A stretch of 64,000 bases of DNA, taken from contig CM060472.1 of NCBI GenBank assembly GCA_030544235.1, positions 15,993,654 through 16,057,653 on the forward strand, written 5' to 3'. Position numbers and translations under genes: made by a program. Each line of letters opens with the position of its first letter. The stretch's first letter is position 1. The notes under the pieces were generated by a model, which made no database searches, was not told the DNA's origin, and worked only from the letters and a program-made list of their open reading frames with translations. This document shows, piece by piece, positions 22,301-36,200 of this stretch. Source of the DNA: Lepturacanthus savala. Lineage: Eukaryota; Chordata; Actinopteri; Scombriformes; Trichiuridae.

Positions 22301-25300
22301 GTCAGCAGGGCAAGTTCTTGTCTTGATGTGACTTTGTTGGACAGAGAGCGAAACGTCCATGTGTTTGTGATCAGCCTCCATGCTGCTGCTGCGATGTTTT
22401 CATCCTCCTCATGACCTCATCATGTGTCTGGCACCAAGAGAGGTGGAGGAGGAAGAGGAGGAGGTGGCGGAGGAAGAGGAGGTGGAGGAGGAGGAGGAGG
22501 GCATGACATCATCAACCCAGGCCCACACTCACATACTCCTTCTTTACTTTACCCTCCCTCCTTTATCCTCATACCTCTTCTCCCTCTTGCGCTCACTTTG
22601 CCCCTAATCTTTCTCACTCTTTCTTCTTCTCCACCCTCCCCCTCTTCCTCCATCTGTCCATGGATTTTCCCACCACTGCTTTAAAAAAAGCAGCACAAGT
22701 TCACCCAGACATCTTTTCCCAGCCTTAAAACAGACGACCAGTTTCCCAAAGCTGAAGAGTCAACCGAAAATTTTTGTCTAGACCAACAGTCCATAACCCA
22801 AAGATCATCCGTTTACTATCATAGAAGATGAAAGAAACCAGAAAATATTCACATTTGAGAAGCTAGAACCAGAATTTGGACATTTTCTTCCTGAAAATGA
22901 CTTAAATTAATCGATTATCACAATAGATGGGGATCAATGTAATATAAGTGAATTGTATAGTGTCAGGGTGGTCAATGGGTAGTGCTGCTGAAGGTGGCAG
23001 GTTCAAGACCTCAGTCTGGGATCTTTCCATGTGGAGTTTGAATGTCCTCTCCTTTTCTGCATGGGTTCCTGGGCTTCCTCCTACAGTCCAAAATTATACT
23101 TGGGTTACTTGGAGACAGTAAATTGCCCATAGGTGTGAGTGAATCATGTGTGTGCCCCACGACAGGCTGGCGTCTATGTTTTCCTATCAATGTAATAGTT
23201 GGCGACTAATTGATTAATTGACTAATTGTTGCAGCTTTATGTAATAGTAGCTTAATCTGTCTAGAAAACTTTTGAAAGATCTGGGCTTAAAGCTGCAACT
23301 ATTGACTATTTTGGTAGTCAATTAAGCTATTGATAATTGAAACGATTAATTAATTAGATGATAAACAGGAAAATGACACTTGTTTTCTCTCCAGCAGCAA
23401 CAACAAAGTAGGAAAAACAAACAAACATTCAGGCTGCATTCCCCAAATATGAGCCGCTAATGCAGATAGAACAGTGTGTTTACTTTAAATACCAGAAATT
23501 ACAGTGATATGGACACGGATTTCATGGAATTCAAAGATATATTTGAGACTATTTCTGTCCTATTAATGTTTTTTTTTGTTCGTTTGTTTTTAAAAACTTC
23601 CTTCTGATAAATAAAATATATCATATCATTAGTTAATGGATAAAAAAATTATCAAAATAACAAACCAAACCAAACTCTGAGGATCAAGGAGCAGATTGAC
23701 CTCCAATAAACTTGTCTCCTCGCTGTGTGTTGCAGAGAGCGTGCGGGAGGCGGTGGGACGGAGGGTGAAGCTGGCCCTGAGACGCAAAGTGCAGCTGGAG
23801 GTCAAAGGTGACAAGGTGGAGAACCGAGTGCTGGTAAGTGGCAAGCTGCTCAAGGTTAGATTCCTTGCACGCTGCAGTACGAATCTCCCCACACGTGGAC
23901 TCAAGTTGTTTTTTGAAAGGGGACATTTTTTTTTTCCTATTTGCCCAGTTTGAAATTTAAATTTTCATGGTTTATTAATACAAATGTCCATGCTTTAATG
24001 ACACTAAAGCCTGTAATTAGACCTACAGCAGCAATACAGGTTGATTTTAAATCATGAATACAAACTGATGAAATAAAAAAGGTAATGGTTTTAGGTTTTA
24101 AAGCAAGACCACAAAATTAATTTAAAATCAATTCAGAAACTGACCAGTTACCAATATGAAGACTCTAAACTGTGTAACAAACCATGTGTGTGTAGCTAAG
24201 TGGGTAGAAGGCTGTGTAGGTGTGGGCGAGTTCCTACAGGTACCGGTGACAAACACAAATATGAACCAGCAAGTGCAGGCTGAAGGAGCAGTACAGATGT
24301 TTATACCTTTAATACCCCAGTAAAGTAATTGTGTATGTACTACTGCATACTGTGTGTAGGATCAGGATCCACCTTTTTATCACATGACTCAGTGGTTAGT
24401 TGTTTATCCGTCTGTAGTATTTTATTGCAACAGCGCTTTTGTGGCCTTTAAGCTAATAAGACACGCCTGGATTCTAAATAAGGGTTTCAGTGTTCCCAAC
24501 TGTTTCCAGTGGACTTTATTCTGGGAAACAAAAACTTTGGGACAGTTAGTTTGCAAAAACCTGACCTCTGACATGTGTTGATGAACCAAGCAGGGAAGAT
24601 ATTGCTGCAGACTCCAATTTTTTTTCCTGTATTTTTGTCTCTTCAGTGTGTGTAGTAGTAGAGCTGTGACTAACTTAGTTTAGTTGTTTGGTTCATAAAA
24701 TGACTCAAAATACCTCTAAGATCATCACTTTAGTTTTATAAAAGACTAAAGAAACCAGAAAATAATCAGATCTGAGAAGCTGGAATTACAGAATTTGGAC
24801 ATTTTCTTCTAAACAACCACTCAAATTGATTATTGATTATGAAAATAGTTGGCGACTAATGTAAAAGTTGGCAAGTAATTGAATCATTGACTAATTGTTG
24901 CAGCTCTACAGCTCTGGAAAACAATAACAATGGTAAAGACTTGTGGAGAGCATGCCAAGATTCATGAAAGCTGTGATTAAAAGGGTTATTGCACCAAATA
25001 TTGATTTCTGAACTTTTCTTAAGTGTAAATACTAATGTTATGTTGTTTTAATTAAATTTCATGTTCTTTCTTTGCATTGTTTGAGGTCTGAAAACATTTT
25101 ATCTGTTTTTTTATTCTCACCATTTGTCATTTTCTTGAAATAAATGCTCTAAACAATAATATTTTTATTTGGAATTTGGAGGAAATGTTATCAGTAGACT
25201 CAAACAAAAATGGTCCTTTTGCCCACACACATTTTGCAGTGGTCTCTTACTTTTTTGTATGTAGTAGTATCCTAAATCTTTCTAGAAAAATCTTTGAAAA

Positions 25301-28300
25301 TAGCAGGATGACGAAGAACAGATTAGGTTTAGGATTGATGACCAAAGTGATCAGGACATCCAGAGACTCATTTGGAGAATAATGTATGACGACCAAACAT
25401 TTTTTTCTAAATATATATCATTCAAAGACATTCAAAACAACTCTGAAATACACAGTTTTCTGACCCGACTTTGCTCTGATGTGTCGACGCCGTAAGCGCT
25501 GAGCTTTTGGTCGACTCGGTCTGCATGTGGTTGTGGAATATTTCGAATGGCTGCGGCTGCAGTAGCTCAGTCTGAAAGCAGCTGTTAGTAGCGCTGGGGT
25601 TGGTCGGTGTCTGTGGCCGGCTGACTACAGCTGCCTTTTTTCCTCTACAACTCCACAATCACAAATCTTTAAATCTTAACCAGGCAAACTGACAACATGA
25701 GCTTCCTGGTTGTCTCGCGTTAACCCTGTGTCTACTTAGGGATTTCACGATTAATACAGTGACAGACGAACATTTGTGTTTCATTTGTGTTTTTGTGTTC
25801 CAATAACATCATATTTGTTCACACCTACTAACATGAAAATGAGAAAATACGACTACTACTAATAGGATAGTTGATTAATCTATTGGAACAATTAATCGAT
25901 TAGTTGTTTGACCCAAAGTTCATCAGTTTTCTATTATAGCTGACTAAGGAAACCGGAAAATAATCCGATTTGATAAGCTAGAACCAAAGAAATTGGACAT
26001 TTGTCTTTTTAAAAATGACTCAAATCGATTATTAGATTATCCAAATAGTTGGTGATTAATGTAATAGTTGGCCACTAATCGATTAATCGACTAATCCTTG
26101 CAGCTCTAAGTGTGGACACAGATGTTCTTATGAAATTCTGGATAAATACCACATGTATAAACACAACACTGGCTGGTTTGCTCAATCTTGTTGTAACTAA
26201 GATATCCACTGCTAAGAAATATATTTTTTTCCACAGACAGATTCAGTTACTGTGTGAAAGCTTTACATACATTTTAAAGCTAGTGTCTCTCTTATTGTTT
26301 AAATAGGCATAAATCGGCTACAGCAATGAATTAATTAGTTGTCAATTATTTCGTAAATCGCCAATTATTCCTTTTTAAAAGAAAAAGTCCAAAATGTCTG
26401 GTTCCAGCTTCTCAAATCTGATTTATTCTATTAATCTATTTTCTGGTTTCATGAATCTTCTATACTAGTAAACTGATGATCTTCTAGTTGTGGACTGTTG
26501 GTCGACAGATTAATCAACTTTTAAAATAGAAGTTAACAGAAGTTGAAGTTAATATCAAACCCTGTTCCTGGTTTCCTGTATTTGTCAATGGAGAATAAAT
26601 TTTAATCCTTTAGAAACATGGATGACATAACAGATACTTATGACTAAGAGGTGCGTGACTCCATCAGTAAGTGATGTGTAAACACAAGCTGATCAACTGA
26701 CTGTTCAGGATGCTGCGGTTATACGTCCTGTCAGAATAAAATACTTCTTATAATTTAACCAACAGACATGCGTTAAAACGCACTGAGCTCAAATGTGGAA
26801 TAGGTGTTGTTACTGCAGCAGGGTGTCAGGTGGCCTGTAACTGCCGGTATGTGAACTCACCTCAGTTCTCTGTGGTGCTCATGTGTATGTGAGAGAGAGA
26901 GAGAGAGTTCAGCTCTGCAGAATCTAACTACAGTTCCTGTCGGTACTTGACTGGGGCAACCCACACACACACACACACATTCCACAGCTGTAGATCCACA
27001 GATTTGAAACCCATGCGAATAATTTCTTGAAATGGGGAAAACACTCTAAATGTTTCGTGATAATGCCAAGCAGATTTATTTTCTTTTGTTTAGAGCAATC
27101 AACATAGATTGTTTCCTGAAACAAGTTAGAATAAAATGAAGCAGAAAGAACATCTCTGAGCCAAAAAGCCAAGATGATGAAGACCCTATTAGCAGTGTGT
27201 AAAAGTATTTCCAAGTTTTATTTGTGAAGTCCTTCTTAGGTTTTGGGTGATATATAATGTGTAGTATATCCGAGTGTTCGTTGGGGGGAATGTAACAGAG
27301 AAATTTGTCATTCAGAATCTGTGTTAATCTTCAAAGTAAAAACAACATATTAATTGCACAAGGGCTGCAAATAACTAACTATTGTGTCGATTGAATTATC
27401 AATTATTGAAACCATTAATCAATTGGTAGCGACTAAACAATGAATTGACTAATGGTTGCAGCTCCATGTAGTAGTATCTTTAATATTTTCAGAAAAAAAT
27501 AAGAGCAGGACATCAAAGAACAGATTTGCTTGGGGTTAAAGTTGAAAATAAAAACTATTTTATAGTCGATTAATCAGTTGATTATTGAAATGATTAATCG
27601 ATTAGTTGTTGGTTTATAAAATGGTTGATCTTTGTATCCCCAAAGCCGAAGATGCAATTTTGCGATTTTCGTTCAGACCAACTGTCAACAATCAGTTTAC
27701 TATTAGAAAATAGAATCAATCAGATTTGAGAAGCCATATCCAGAGAATTTTCTTTGCTGTAATTGCTGTAATAGTTGGTGATGGCGACTAATTGATTAAT
27801 TGTTGCAGGGTTAAATTGCATATTATTTGGTCGTTTATTCTGACATAGGTTATATTATTAGGCTGGTTGTGTATAGTTACACCTGGATGTGACTATGAAG
27901 TTTAACAAAACTATAAAAGTGCTCCAGGAGCGAAGACCGCTACCAAAAATATTGCGATTCCCGGCCTTATACTTATTAAATACATGCTCTTTTGTGGAAT
28001 TAAAAGTTTCCAAGCATAGAAAGTCTTTAAAGTGTAGTCTAAGTCCTCGTTTAGTGTCTCTGGCGTAGTGTGCAAGGAAAACAACATTTGCACGTGCAAG
28101 ATATCACCACCATGTAATTAAACAATGACACCAGTTTGAAGGTCCATTTACTGCAACGTCACCAAACAACCAAAGATTCAAAGTGATTCAAAGTGAAACC
28201 AGGGTTTCTTCTGGATCATTTCCAAAAGTTAATCACCTGTTCGTGGTCCCATTCCCAACATTTGCTAAAAATTTGACGAAAATCTGACCAAAACTGTTTG

Positions 28301-29707
28301 AGGTATTTGACCGACCGACAGGCAGGCAGGCAGACAGACGCCGGCTAAAACATAACCTCCTTGGCGGAGGTAAGCAGGCTGAGCAGGAATGTTGACATCT
28401 GTTTTCTTTGTCTAAATTCATATTTTGGAATCTATCACTGAAAATCTGACAGAACGAAACACGTCTCTCACGTCGTTATTCACTCTGTCACTTTTACATC
28501 GGCCCGAATCGAGACGAACCGCAAGCAGTGCATCGCGCTCCAGGTTTCTCACTGTTGTTCATCTGTTTTGTATTACGGCCTTCGCCTCTGTGGACTCACT
28601 CACCTGCTCACAAACACACAGCGACCTGCTCGCACGCCCGCCAACCTAAACCAGACGTTTCAGCTGAAAAACGGGTTGCTGCGACTGGCTCCCAGCACGT
28701 CTCCGTGCCTCGTATCTTTCAATTTAATTGACTGAGACTCCCTTCACTCAGGGAGGAGCCGGTTTCTTATTGGCTGTTCTCTGACCTACAGCGCATGTGG
28801 CCTGGCAAAACCTCTGTACATACCACAGCTGGCTCAGCCTCCTGTTAACTACCACTAGCTTTCCCTCCATCCATCCATCTCTCTTTCTCTTTTTCTCCCT
28901 TTCCTTGTTTTTCTTTGGAATGGCACACTCTTTTTTTATTTCCTGTTTCAACCATAACTCGGCTCATACACGTCACACACTTTTGTGATGAAAATGAGTT
29001 CATTGGCGTTTTGGCTGAGCGAGCGGCTGTAATTTCCGCAGAGTCTTCTGGCAGGACAGAAGTTCAACACGTGGTGAAAGATAATATATATCATTATCCC
29101 ACTCAGTGAAAAAGCCTCTCCAGAGGTCCAGGCCTCCGCCAGCTTCTCTTGCAAGTGTAAATAGATGAAGAAGCTGAGTGGACAAAGGGCCAGGATGAAA
29201 AATAAGTCCTTAGCTGCAGCTAAGGACTAATTTGATAATGGATGTCAATCGCTGCTTCCCAAAGCTGAAGATGCAACCTAAAATATCATTTTCTGACCCT
29301 TTTCTTTTAAAAAATGGCTCAAATCGATTATCAAATCAGTATATAGTTGGCAACTATTGAAATGATTAATTTCAACTAATCAATTAATCGACCAGTGATT
29401 GCAGCTTTATTTAGTAGTATGTCTATTTTAGATTCTGTTTGACTAATAACAAAAAGTTTCTGTACAGCTGCTTTATTTTTGTCCTCTTTTGTTCAATGAA
29501 GAAAAGGTTTTGTTGGAAAATGTATAAATGGCCCCAGAGGGCAGGATGAGGTTTATCTTGTGATATTGTCCTGTCACTGATGTCATTTAGTGAGAAACTT
29601 GCAGCGTCTGTTTGTGTCTTTCCTCAGGCGCTGGCATCGCATCGAGCCTATCTGCTGACCACACGCATCCCTTCCAAGGTTGGTACTGTCTGTCTGTGTG
29701 TGTGTGT

Positions 29708-29761
<54 letters not shown>

Positions 29762-32700
29762 TCTTCTCCATCCACCCCTCTCCGTTCCTCCCTGTCCTCC
29801 ACCACTTTTTCCAATAATCATTTTAAGCAGAAATGCCAAATATTTGCTGGTTTCAGCTTTTTTTTAAATTTATAGATTTATAGTACAACAAAGGATAGAA
29901 ATGCACAGACAGGGTCATCATAGGTCATGCAAAACAATGTGGTATTCATTGAAGATTAAGAGGAGAAAAAATGAGGGGGGTTACAAAAGTTGGTGTTGGT
30001 TTACATTTTAATTTTGAGGGATTAACTCCTTTAAAGTTCTTTATGGCATTATCATTTATGACAGATCATCCTCCTAGGCAGGTTATATATATAACATTTA
30101 CATTTATATACATTTAAAATATATCAATTGATTGATAAAATATTTAGTTTCCTTGTCCTCCTCCTCATGTTGCTCCTCCCTCTCTTCCTCTTTAGTTTCT
30201 TGTTCGGTCACTTCACGACATGCTGCGTCTTGTCCTCCTGGAGTTACTTTCTCTTTCCCACTTTTTTGCTCCTTTCTGTCCTTCGGTTTTCTGTCTTTCG
30301 ACTAACGACCAGCTGCAACGAGTCCGAGCACATTCCTGACATTGGGACTCATTTAAAACATGTTAATTTAACATGTGATTCATCACAAAGTACAGTAGAA
30401 TGTATTATAAGTCACATATCATCTCCTGCACTATCTGTAACTGGTCATTCTGTGTATTAAAGGTTAATATGATACTTAGTAGGATAAATTCATAGCCGAC
30501 CATTATCCTTTAATTTGAATCTGTATTTAGCCCTTGAACCCACTCACAATGTATTTAACTTATCTATTATTTCTCATGTTACACTTAATAAATCCTCATT
30601 CATGCTGTGTTTGTATTTCTCTCTCAACTTCTTCTTTTCCAGTTCTCTGTTTATCTCAAAGATCTTGATATTGTAGTGTCTCTTTCAGCTCTCTCTCTCT
30701 CTCTGACTCGCACACTCTCCTTCCATGTCTCTCTACCCAGATGAGAACAGGTCCCCGCCATATGGAGACATCTGATAGTTTTTTACCCAGAATGCAGCTG
30801 TGAGAACACAGCCTGTGGGAAAGGAAAACACTGGGAGGAAGAAAAGTTCAACCTGAAAGGGCGAGAGACAGAGAAAAACACGCTGGAAGCAGCAAAAAAT
30901 GAAAATATTAAAGAATTAAAACACTTTCAGGGGATAATAAGTAACTTAAGTTCTTGCTTCTGGACTCTAGATGTGCAAGTTGCAAGAAAAGTAAGTCAAA
31001 ACTAATTATAAACACTTATAATTATAAATATCAGTCATTTGGACTGCCTGCTCTGTTTTAAGCTTTCATGAATGACTTAAAAATGATGGATCATCTGAGT
31101 CACGTTAAAAAGAGAAGTGAACCCATCCTGAACGTGTATCTAACATTATTGCAGCCATTTCCTTCTCTCAGCTCCTATTTTAACCCTCCTGTTTGTTAGT
31201 TTTCTGGTCTCCATTTCTAATCCCTGTGTGACTCCGTCCAGACGACACATAAACAACTGCACTTACGCTCTGAGGCAGAAAGGGAACTGGGCTCTGGATG
31301 TTTGCTCATACCGGAACTACCTCTGGATGTTGGACAGACGGTGTCTGACATTCACACCCCTCCATCCTACTGATGGCATACACACCTTGATCTCTGACCT
31401 CTGTGTCAAGATGGAGGAAAATCATTTCTTGGCAACGAAGCGTCATTGCAGTGTTTTGTTTTCTTAAAAATGCTGCAACCTTTGCCCTGGAGTGACCCTT
31501 AAGTGGCAGAGAGTGAGAGAATTAAGTTTTTTAAGTAGGCGAAGTCCTTTAAAGGGGTAGTATAGTATTATAAACGTCTAGCCCCATTTCACACAGTCCT
31601 GGCATGTGTCTGAAGCACGATTTCACAGATCCTTCCAGTATTAAAAGTATTAAATGTCCCTCCTAAGTCATTTACATTCATTATGCACATTATTAAAAGT
31701 ATAGATAAGTTTAAAAATACTTCTGTAGAAGTTGAAGTTTCAGCTTAGAGTTTTTAGTCAAGTAAAAGTATAAAAACAATCTTGATTTACTAGCCATTCT
31801 ACATTCCAACCCTCAGCTAAGGTCACGAGCTTTGGGTAGTGACCAAAAAGACGAGGTTATTTATACAAGCAGCCAAAATGAAGCAATGAGCCAGATGAGA
31901 TGACTCTGGCATCTTGTGAGGAGCCTCCTGGAAGCCTCCCTGTTGAGGTGTTTTCCGGGCTCGTCCCTCCGGGAGGCAGCCTCAGGGAAGACCCAGGACA
32001 CGCTGGAGAGACTATGTCTCCCAGCTGGACTGAAAACGCCTTGGGGTTCCCCTGGAAGAGCTGGACGTAATGTCTGGGGAGAGGAAGGTCTGGGCTTCCC
32101 TGCTGAAGCTGCTGAAGATGCTGAAGCTGCGACCTGACCTAGTAGAGCATTAGAAGATGGATGAATAAAAAGATTACTTCACTTAAAGTATCATAGTAAA
32201 AGTAGCCTGCCAAAATATAAGCTATAATCACTTTTTGGCAGAGATATTGCATTTTATGTGTTGTGGTTGTCCCTTAAAAGTATTTGAGCAGGTAATAGTG
32301 AGCGTGTGAGCTAAAATCTGTTAAATATATAACACTCAAGAATGACGAGTGATTTTTAGGCAAAATCACCTTTTAACTCCAAAAGTGTGAGCTTTCATCG
32401 CTTTTTGGCGAGAAACAAATGCCTTTTATGTGTTGTGCTGTTCATTTAAAAGTGTTTTAACAGTGAGGAAAAGGGCTGTATTAGTTATAATTGGTTATAA
32501 TTTAGGGCTTCTCCAAAGATGGAGCGTCATGTCTCAGTCCCTGGAGAGTTGTGTAGCAGATACTGAGCATGTGCAGGAAGTCAGGTCGGTTTACTAGCTT
32601 GCTGCGCTACATATCACCACCTCTCGACTATTGTGAATGTCTCAAAGAACGGGATTTGTAGCACGAACTGTAAACGTGCTCTCCGTTATTAATCTCTGGA

Positions 32701-33171
32701 GACATTTCTAAAGAAATTAATGAAGGGATGAGTGACTCACTGACTTGTTTTTAATAGTTTCTGGACAACTCAGTTGCAGAAAACAGAAGAAGATGATACA
32801 TCAGGCTTTATAAACACAGTAATTGTTAGTAGATCAAATCATTGTTGGTTAGGATCCAAACATGAAGTTGTTGACGATCTATTACAGTGTATTAGCGCTG
32901 TCTGCGCTTAAAAAAAAAAAAAGTGATCCCTGAGATAACCCCAGAACTCCCTCTGCTCTGCCAGCTGACCCCTGATCTGTTGTTCCAGAGCTGGCCAGTG
33001 GTTTTTATAGCTGCGTGTGTGTGCGCGCGTGTGTGAGAGAGAAACAGAGGGTGGTTTGTTCCTCGGTGTGTACAGTCCCAGCAGAAAGGCAGAAAAAAAA
33101 GACAATGGAGGAATTTAACAGCTGGCAAGGAAAGGAGGGGAGGGGGGCACAGTTTCTCTAGGTCCCTCGCC

Positions 33172-33203
<32 letters not shown>

Positions 33204-36200
33204 GTTCTTTCTGTTTCACTCTACATTCCTTATCCATTTCCTCCTTTTCCTGCCAGAGATAAAAGTCCAAAATTATATTTATACCCTCCCTTTTCTCATC
33301 TTCCACTCACTATCTCCTACTTTCTTTTTAAATAAAAAGTTTGTCTCACTCTTTAGTTTCTATTTGCATCTTTTTGCTTAACATTTTCACTTTCTTTTTT
33401 CTTATAAGTCGCTCTTTCTCTGCCTCTCTCTCCTCTTCTGTTTTTGTTTTCCTTTTTTTCCTCCTTCTGTTCACTTGCTCACGTTGGCAGCGAGTTCAGA
33501 GTCCTCTGTTATTTGTACTTTCTCTCTCTCTCCGGATTCAAAGGGAAATGTTTATGTGAGGTTGCAGCGCTGCTCCAGACATTTGTTCTGCAGACTATTT
33601 GTAGGTGTTTTTTTTGCATTCCTTTTGTTTCTCTGATTTTTTTTTCCCCCCGATCACTGGCTTTTGTTCATTTGCCTTTATAGTTTTATATCCTTCTCTG
33701 TTTATGATCAATCATTTAAATGATTCATCCTGCAGACTTTGCAGCTATGCATGTACATATGTGTGACAACCTGTCTGGACATATTAATTAAAGCCTTTAA
33801 ACTGTGTTCTTGTTTCCAAATGGTGACACACTAACTGTCACTCATTCGTTAACTCATTCATTAACTCACTCACTCAATAATTAATTCATTAACTCACTAA
33901 TTGACTCACTCACTCATTCATTAACTCACTAATTCACACACACTCCTTCAATAACTCACTCACTAATTCATTAAATTACTCATTCACTCATTCAACTCAC
34001 TAGTTCACTCAATTCATTCATCTCTCATCCATTAACTAATTAATCAACTCACTCATTCATCAACTCATTCACTTATTCATTGACTAACTCATCCCTGCTG
34101 CACTTGGTGCTGCTGAACGCAGCCTGTATACATAATAGCAGGTGTGTGTGGGGATGCCCACACACTTGATGTTGCACTGCTCCTAAAATACTTTACCCTT
34201 TAATTAGATCACTCTGATTTTATTTCAATTACACATTGGTTTATTTAAATTACATGTTTAAAGGTCCAACATGTTAGCGTAGGCTCACAAATTATCACTA
34301 TGAGGAGTTACCACATTATTACCATAATACCTGAAAGTGTGGAGGACAAATGCCTCGTTGTCCACCTTATTCCGGCGCCTATGTGTGGACACCTGAATAT
34401 TACGCCCATGTGTAATAGTTCACTCAGTCATACCAAAACTATGGGCACTAATCTACTGATGTAACAGCCCATGCTTTTCTGCTTTGGAGGTTTTTGCCAG
34501 ATGTTGGAACCTCTGCAGACATTTGCTCCAATTTGACCCTAAAGAACCTGACTGAACCCTGTAACAAAGGTGTTGGATAGAGGATAGAGGATCGAGGATG
34601 CAGTCAAGTTCTTCCACACCGAAGTTGGAAAAAAAATGGCGCTGGCTTTGTTCACCGAGGCATTAACATGTTGAAACAGGAAAGGACCTTCCCTAAACAC
34701 ACTATTGTCTAAAAAAAAAAAATCAGTGAATGCTGGAAACTAGGAAAAACATCCCGCACCAAAAGTACACCAAAGAATGTGGACAGGGGTGTTCACATAC
34801 TTATGGGCATTACGTGTATACTTGTGTGTGTGCTGCTAACCAGATGTGCTAACAGTGATGACTGGCTGTTACCTTCACTTCACTAATAAATACAGATTTC
34901 CTTCCCTTATTCTTCTGTCTACCAAATCCCCAATCTCAAAATCCAACGATTAGTCGATAAATTGATTATTTGCCAACTATTAAATAAATCTCCAACTATT
35001 TTGATAATCAATTTGAGTCATTTTTTAAAAAAAAAAATGTCCAAATTCCTGAGTTTGAGCTTCTTAAATCTGATTAGTTTCTGGCTTTCTGGCTTATTTT
35101 GAATTTGTCTTATATTGTTTTTGTATAGCTTTTTATATTGTCATAATTGTATTATTGTATTTATTTGTTTAATAAATATATTTATTTTTTACTATATATT
35201 TTATCTCTGCATCTGTGTGTGGGTGGAGGTGTTGGAGCACCCCTAAACACTATCCATATTTTGCATCAAACAAATTTGTAAAGTTCTTGCACAGACACAC
35301 ACACACACACCATCTGTGTCTGGTAAATGGTTCCTGGGAAAAAGAAAATCCTCCAGTTCTCAGGGCAAATTAACCATGTTCATGTTTTGTTTTGTTTTTT
35401 CAGAGAAGTTCACATTTTTGAGAACAAACTCTCTTGTGGGACGTATAACCTTTATTAAAGCACACGGACGACGGCCTGCATGTATGAAGCAGAAGCAGAA
35501 ATGCATGATTTACCTGATAACTTGTCTGTCTGTGTTTCTTCAGGTTGAAACCTCCTTCAGCTACCTGGATATCCAGGGAATCAGCAGCAACAAGCCCACT
35601 CAGGTACACACCGACAAATTTTGAAATCGCAGCATTGCATTGATGTTACACCTATGACACAAATACACCTGGACTGGACTCCAGCTTATGAGCTTATATG
35701 TATCATACACACACACACACACACACACACAATATCACTGATGTCTTTCATCACCACGTTTCAGGAATGAAAAGGAAGACTCATTGATTGGCCAATTCTG
35801 TCTTAAAATTACTATGAAGAACCTTTAACCTGTCATGACCTCTATATGACCTACATAAGCCAAAAAAGACCATATATTTAATTTATATAATTATTATAAA
35901 TGCCAGTGGGTTCCTTACGAAATCAGAGAAAACAATAACTTTGGGCACTCAGACCCATGTACAAAATACAAGAATCCTTTGGTTCTAAGGGTATACATTC
36001 TTTACTTTCATTTATTTATCTCTTCTTCTTCTTCATGGCAGATGAATAAGAATCATCAGGTCATGATTAAAACTGCACAGACTACACACAGTCTGTTAAA
36101 TGGAAATAAGAGCGTGATGACAGCACGGAGTTTATCCTCAGCAGCATTATGAGTCATTCAGGTTCCTTTGTCTGTGTCGCCCCCTGCAGTTGGTGCTGGA

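Noticed and set aside
22380..22684. Poly-Glu and poly-Gly frames
   Set aside because: Produced by the GGA-rich intronic tract; no start context or splice partners.
29580..29875. Several frames of repeated Cys-Val or Thr-His on both strands
   Set aside because: Translations of the (TG)n microsatellite after carmil1 exon 3.
31916..32137. 73-residue GC-rich frame
   Set aside because: Lies in a LINE 3' end; the reading frame is not that of the retrotransposon protein.
33837..34093. Regular repeats considered as a CRISPR-like array
   Set aside because: Units are 4-8 bp, degenerate and without unique spacers, and the genome is a vertebrate.
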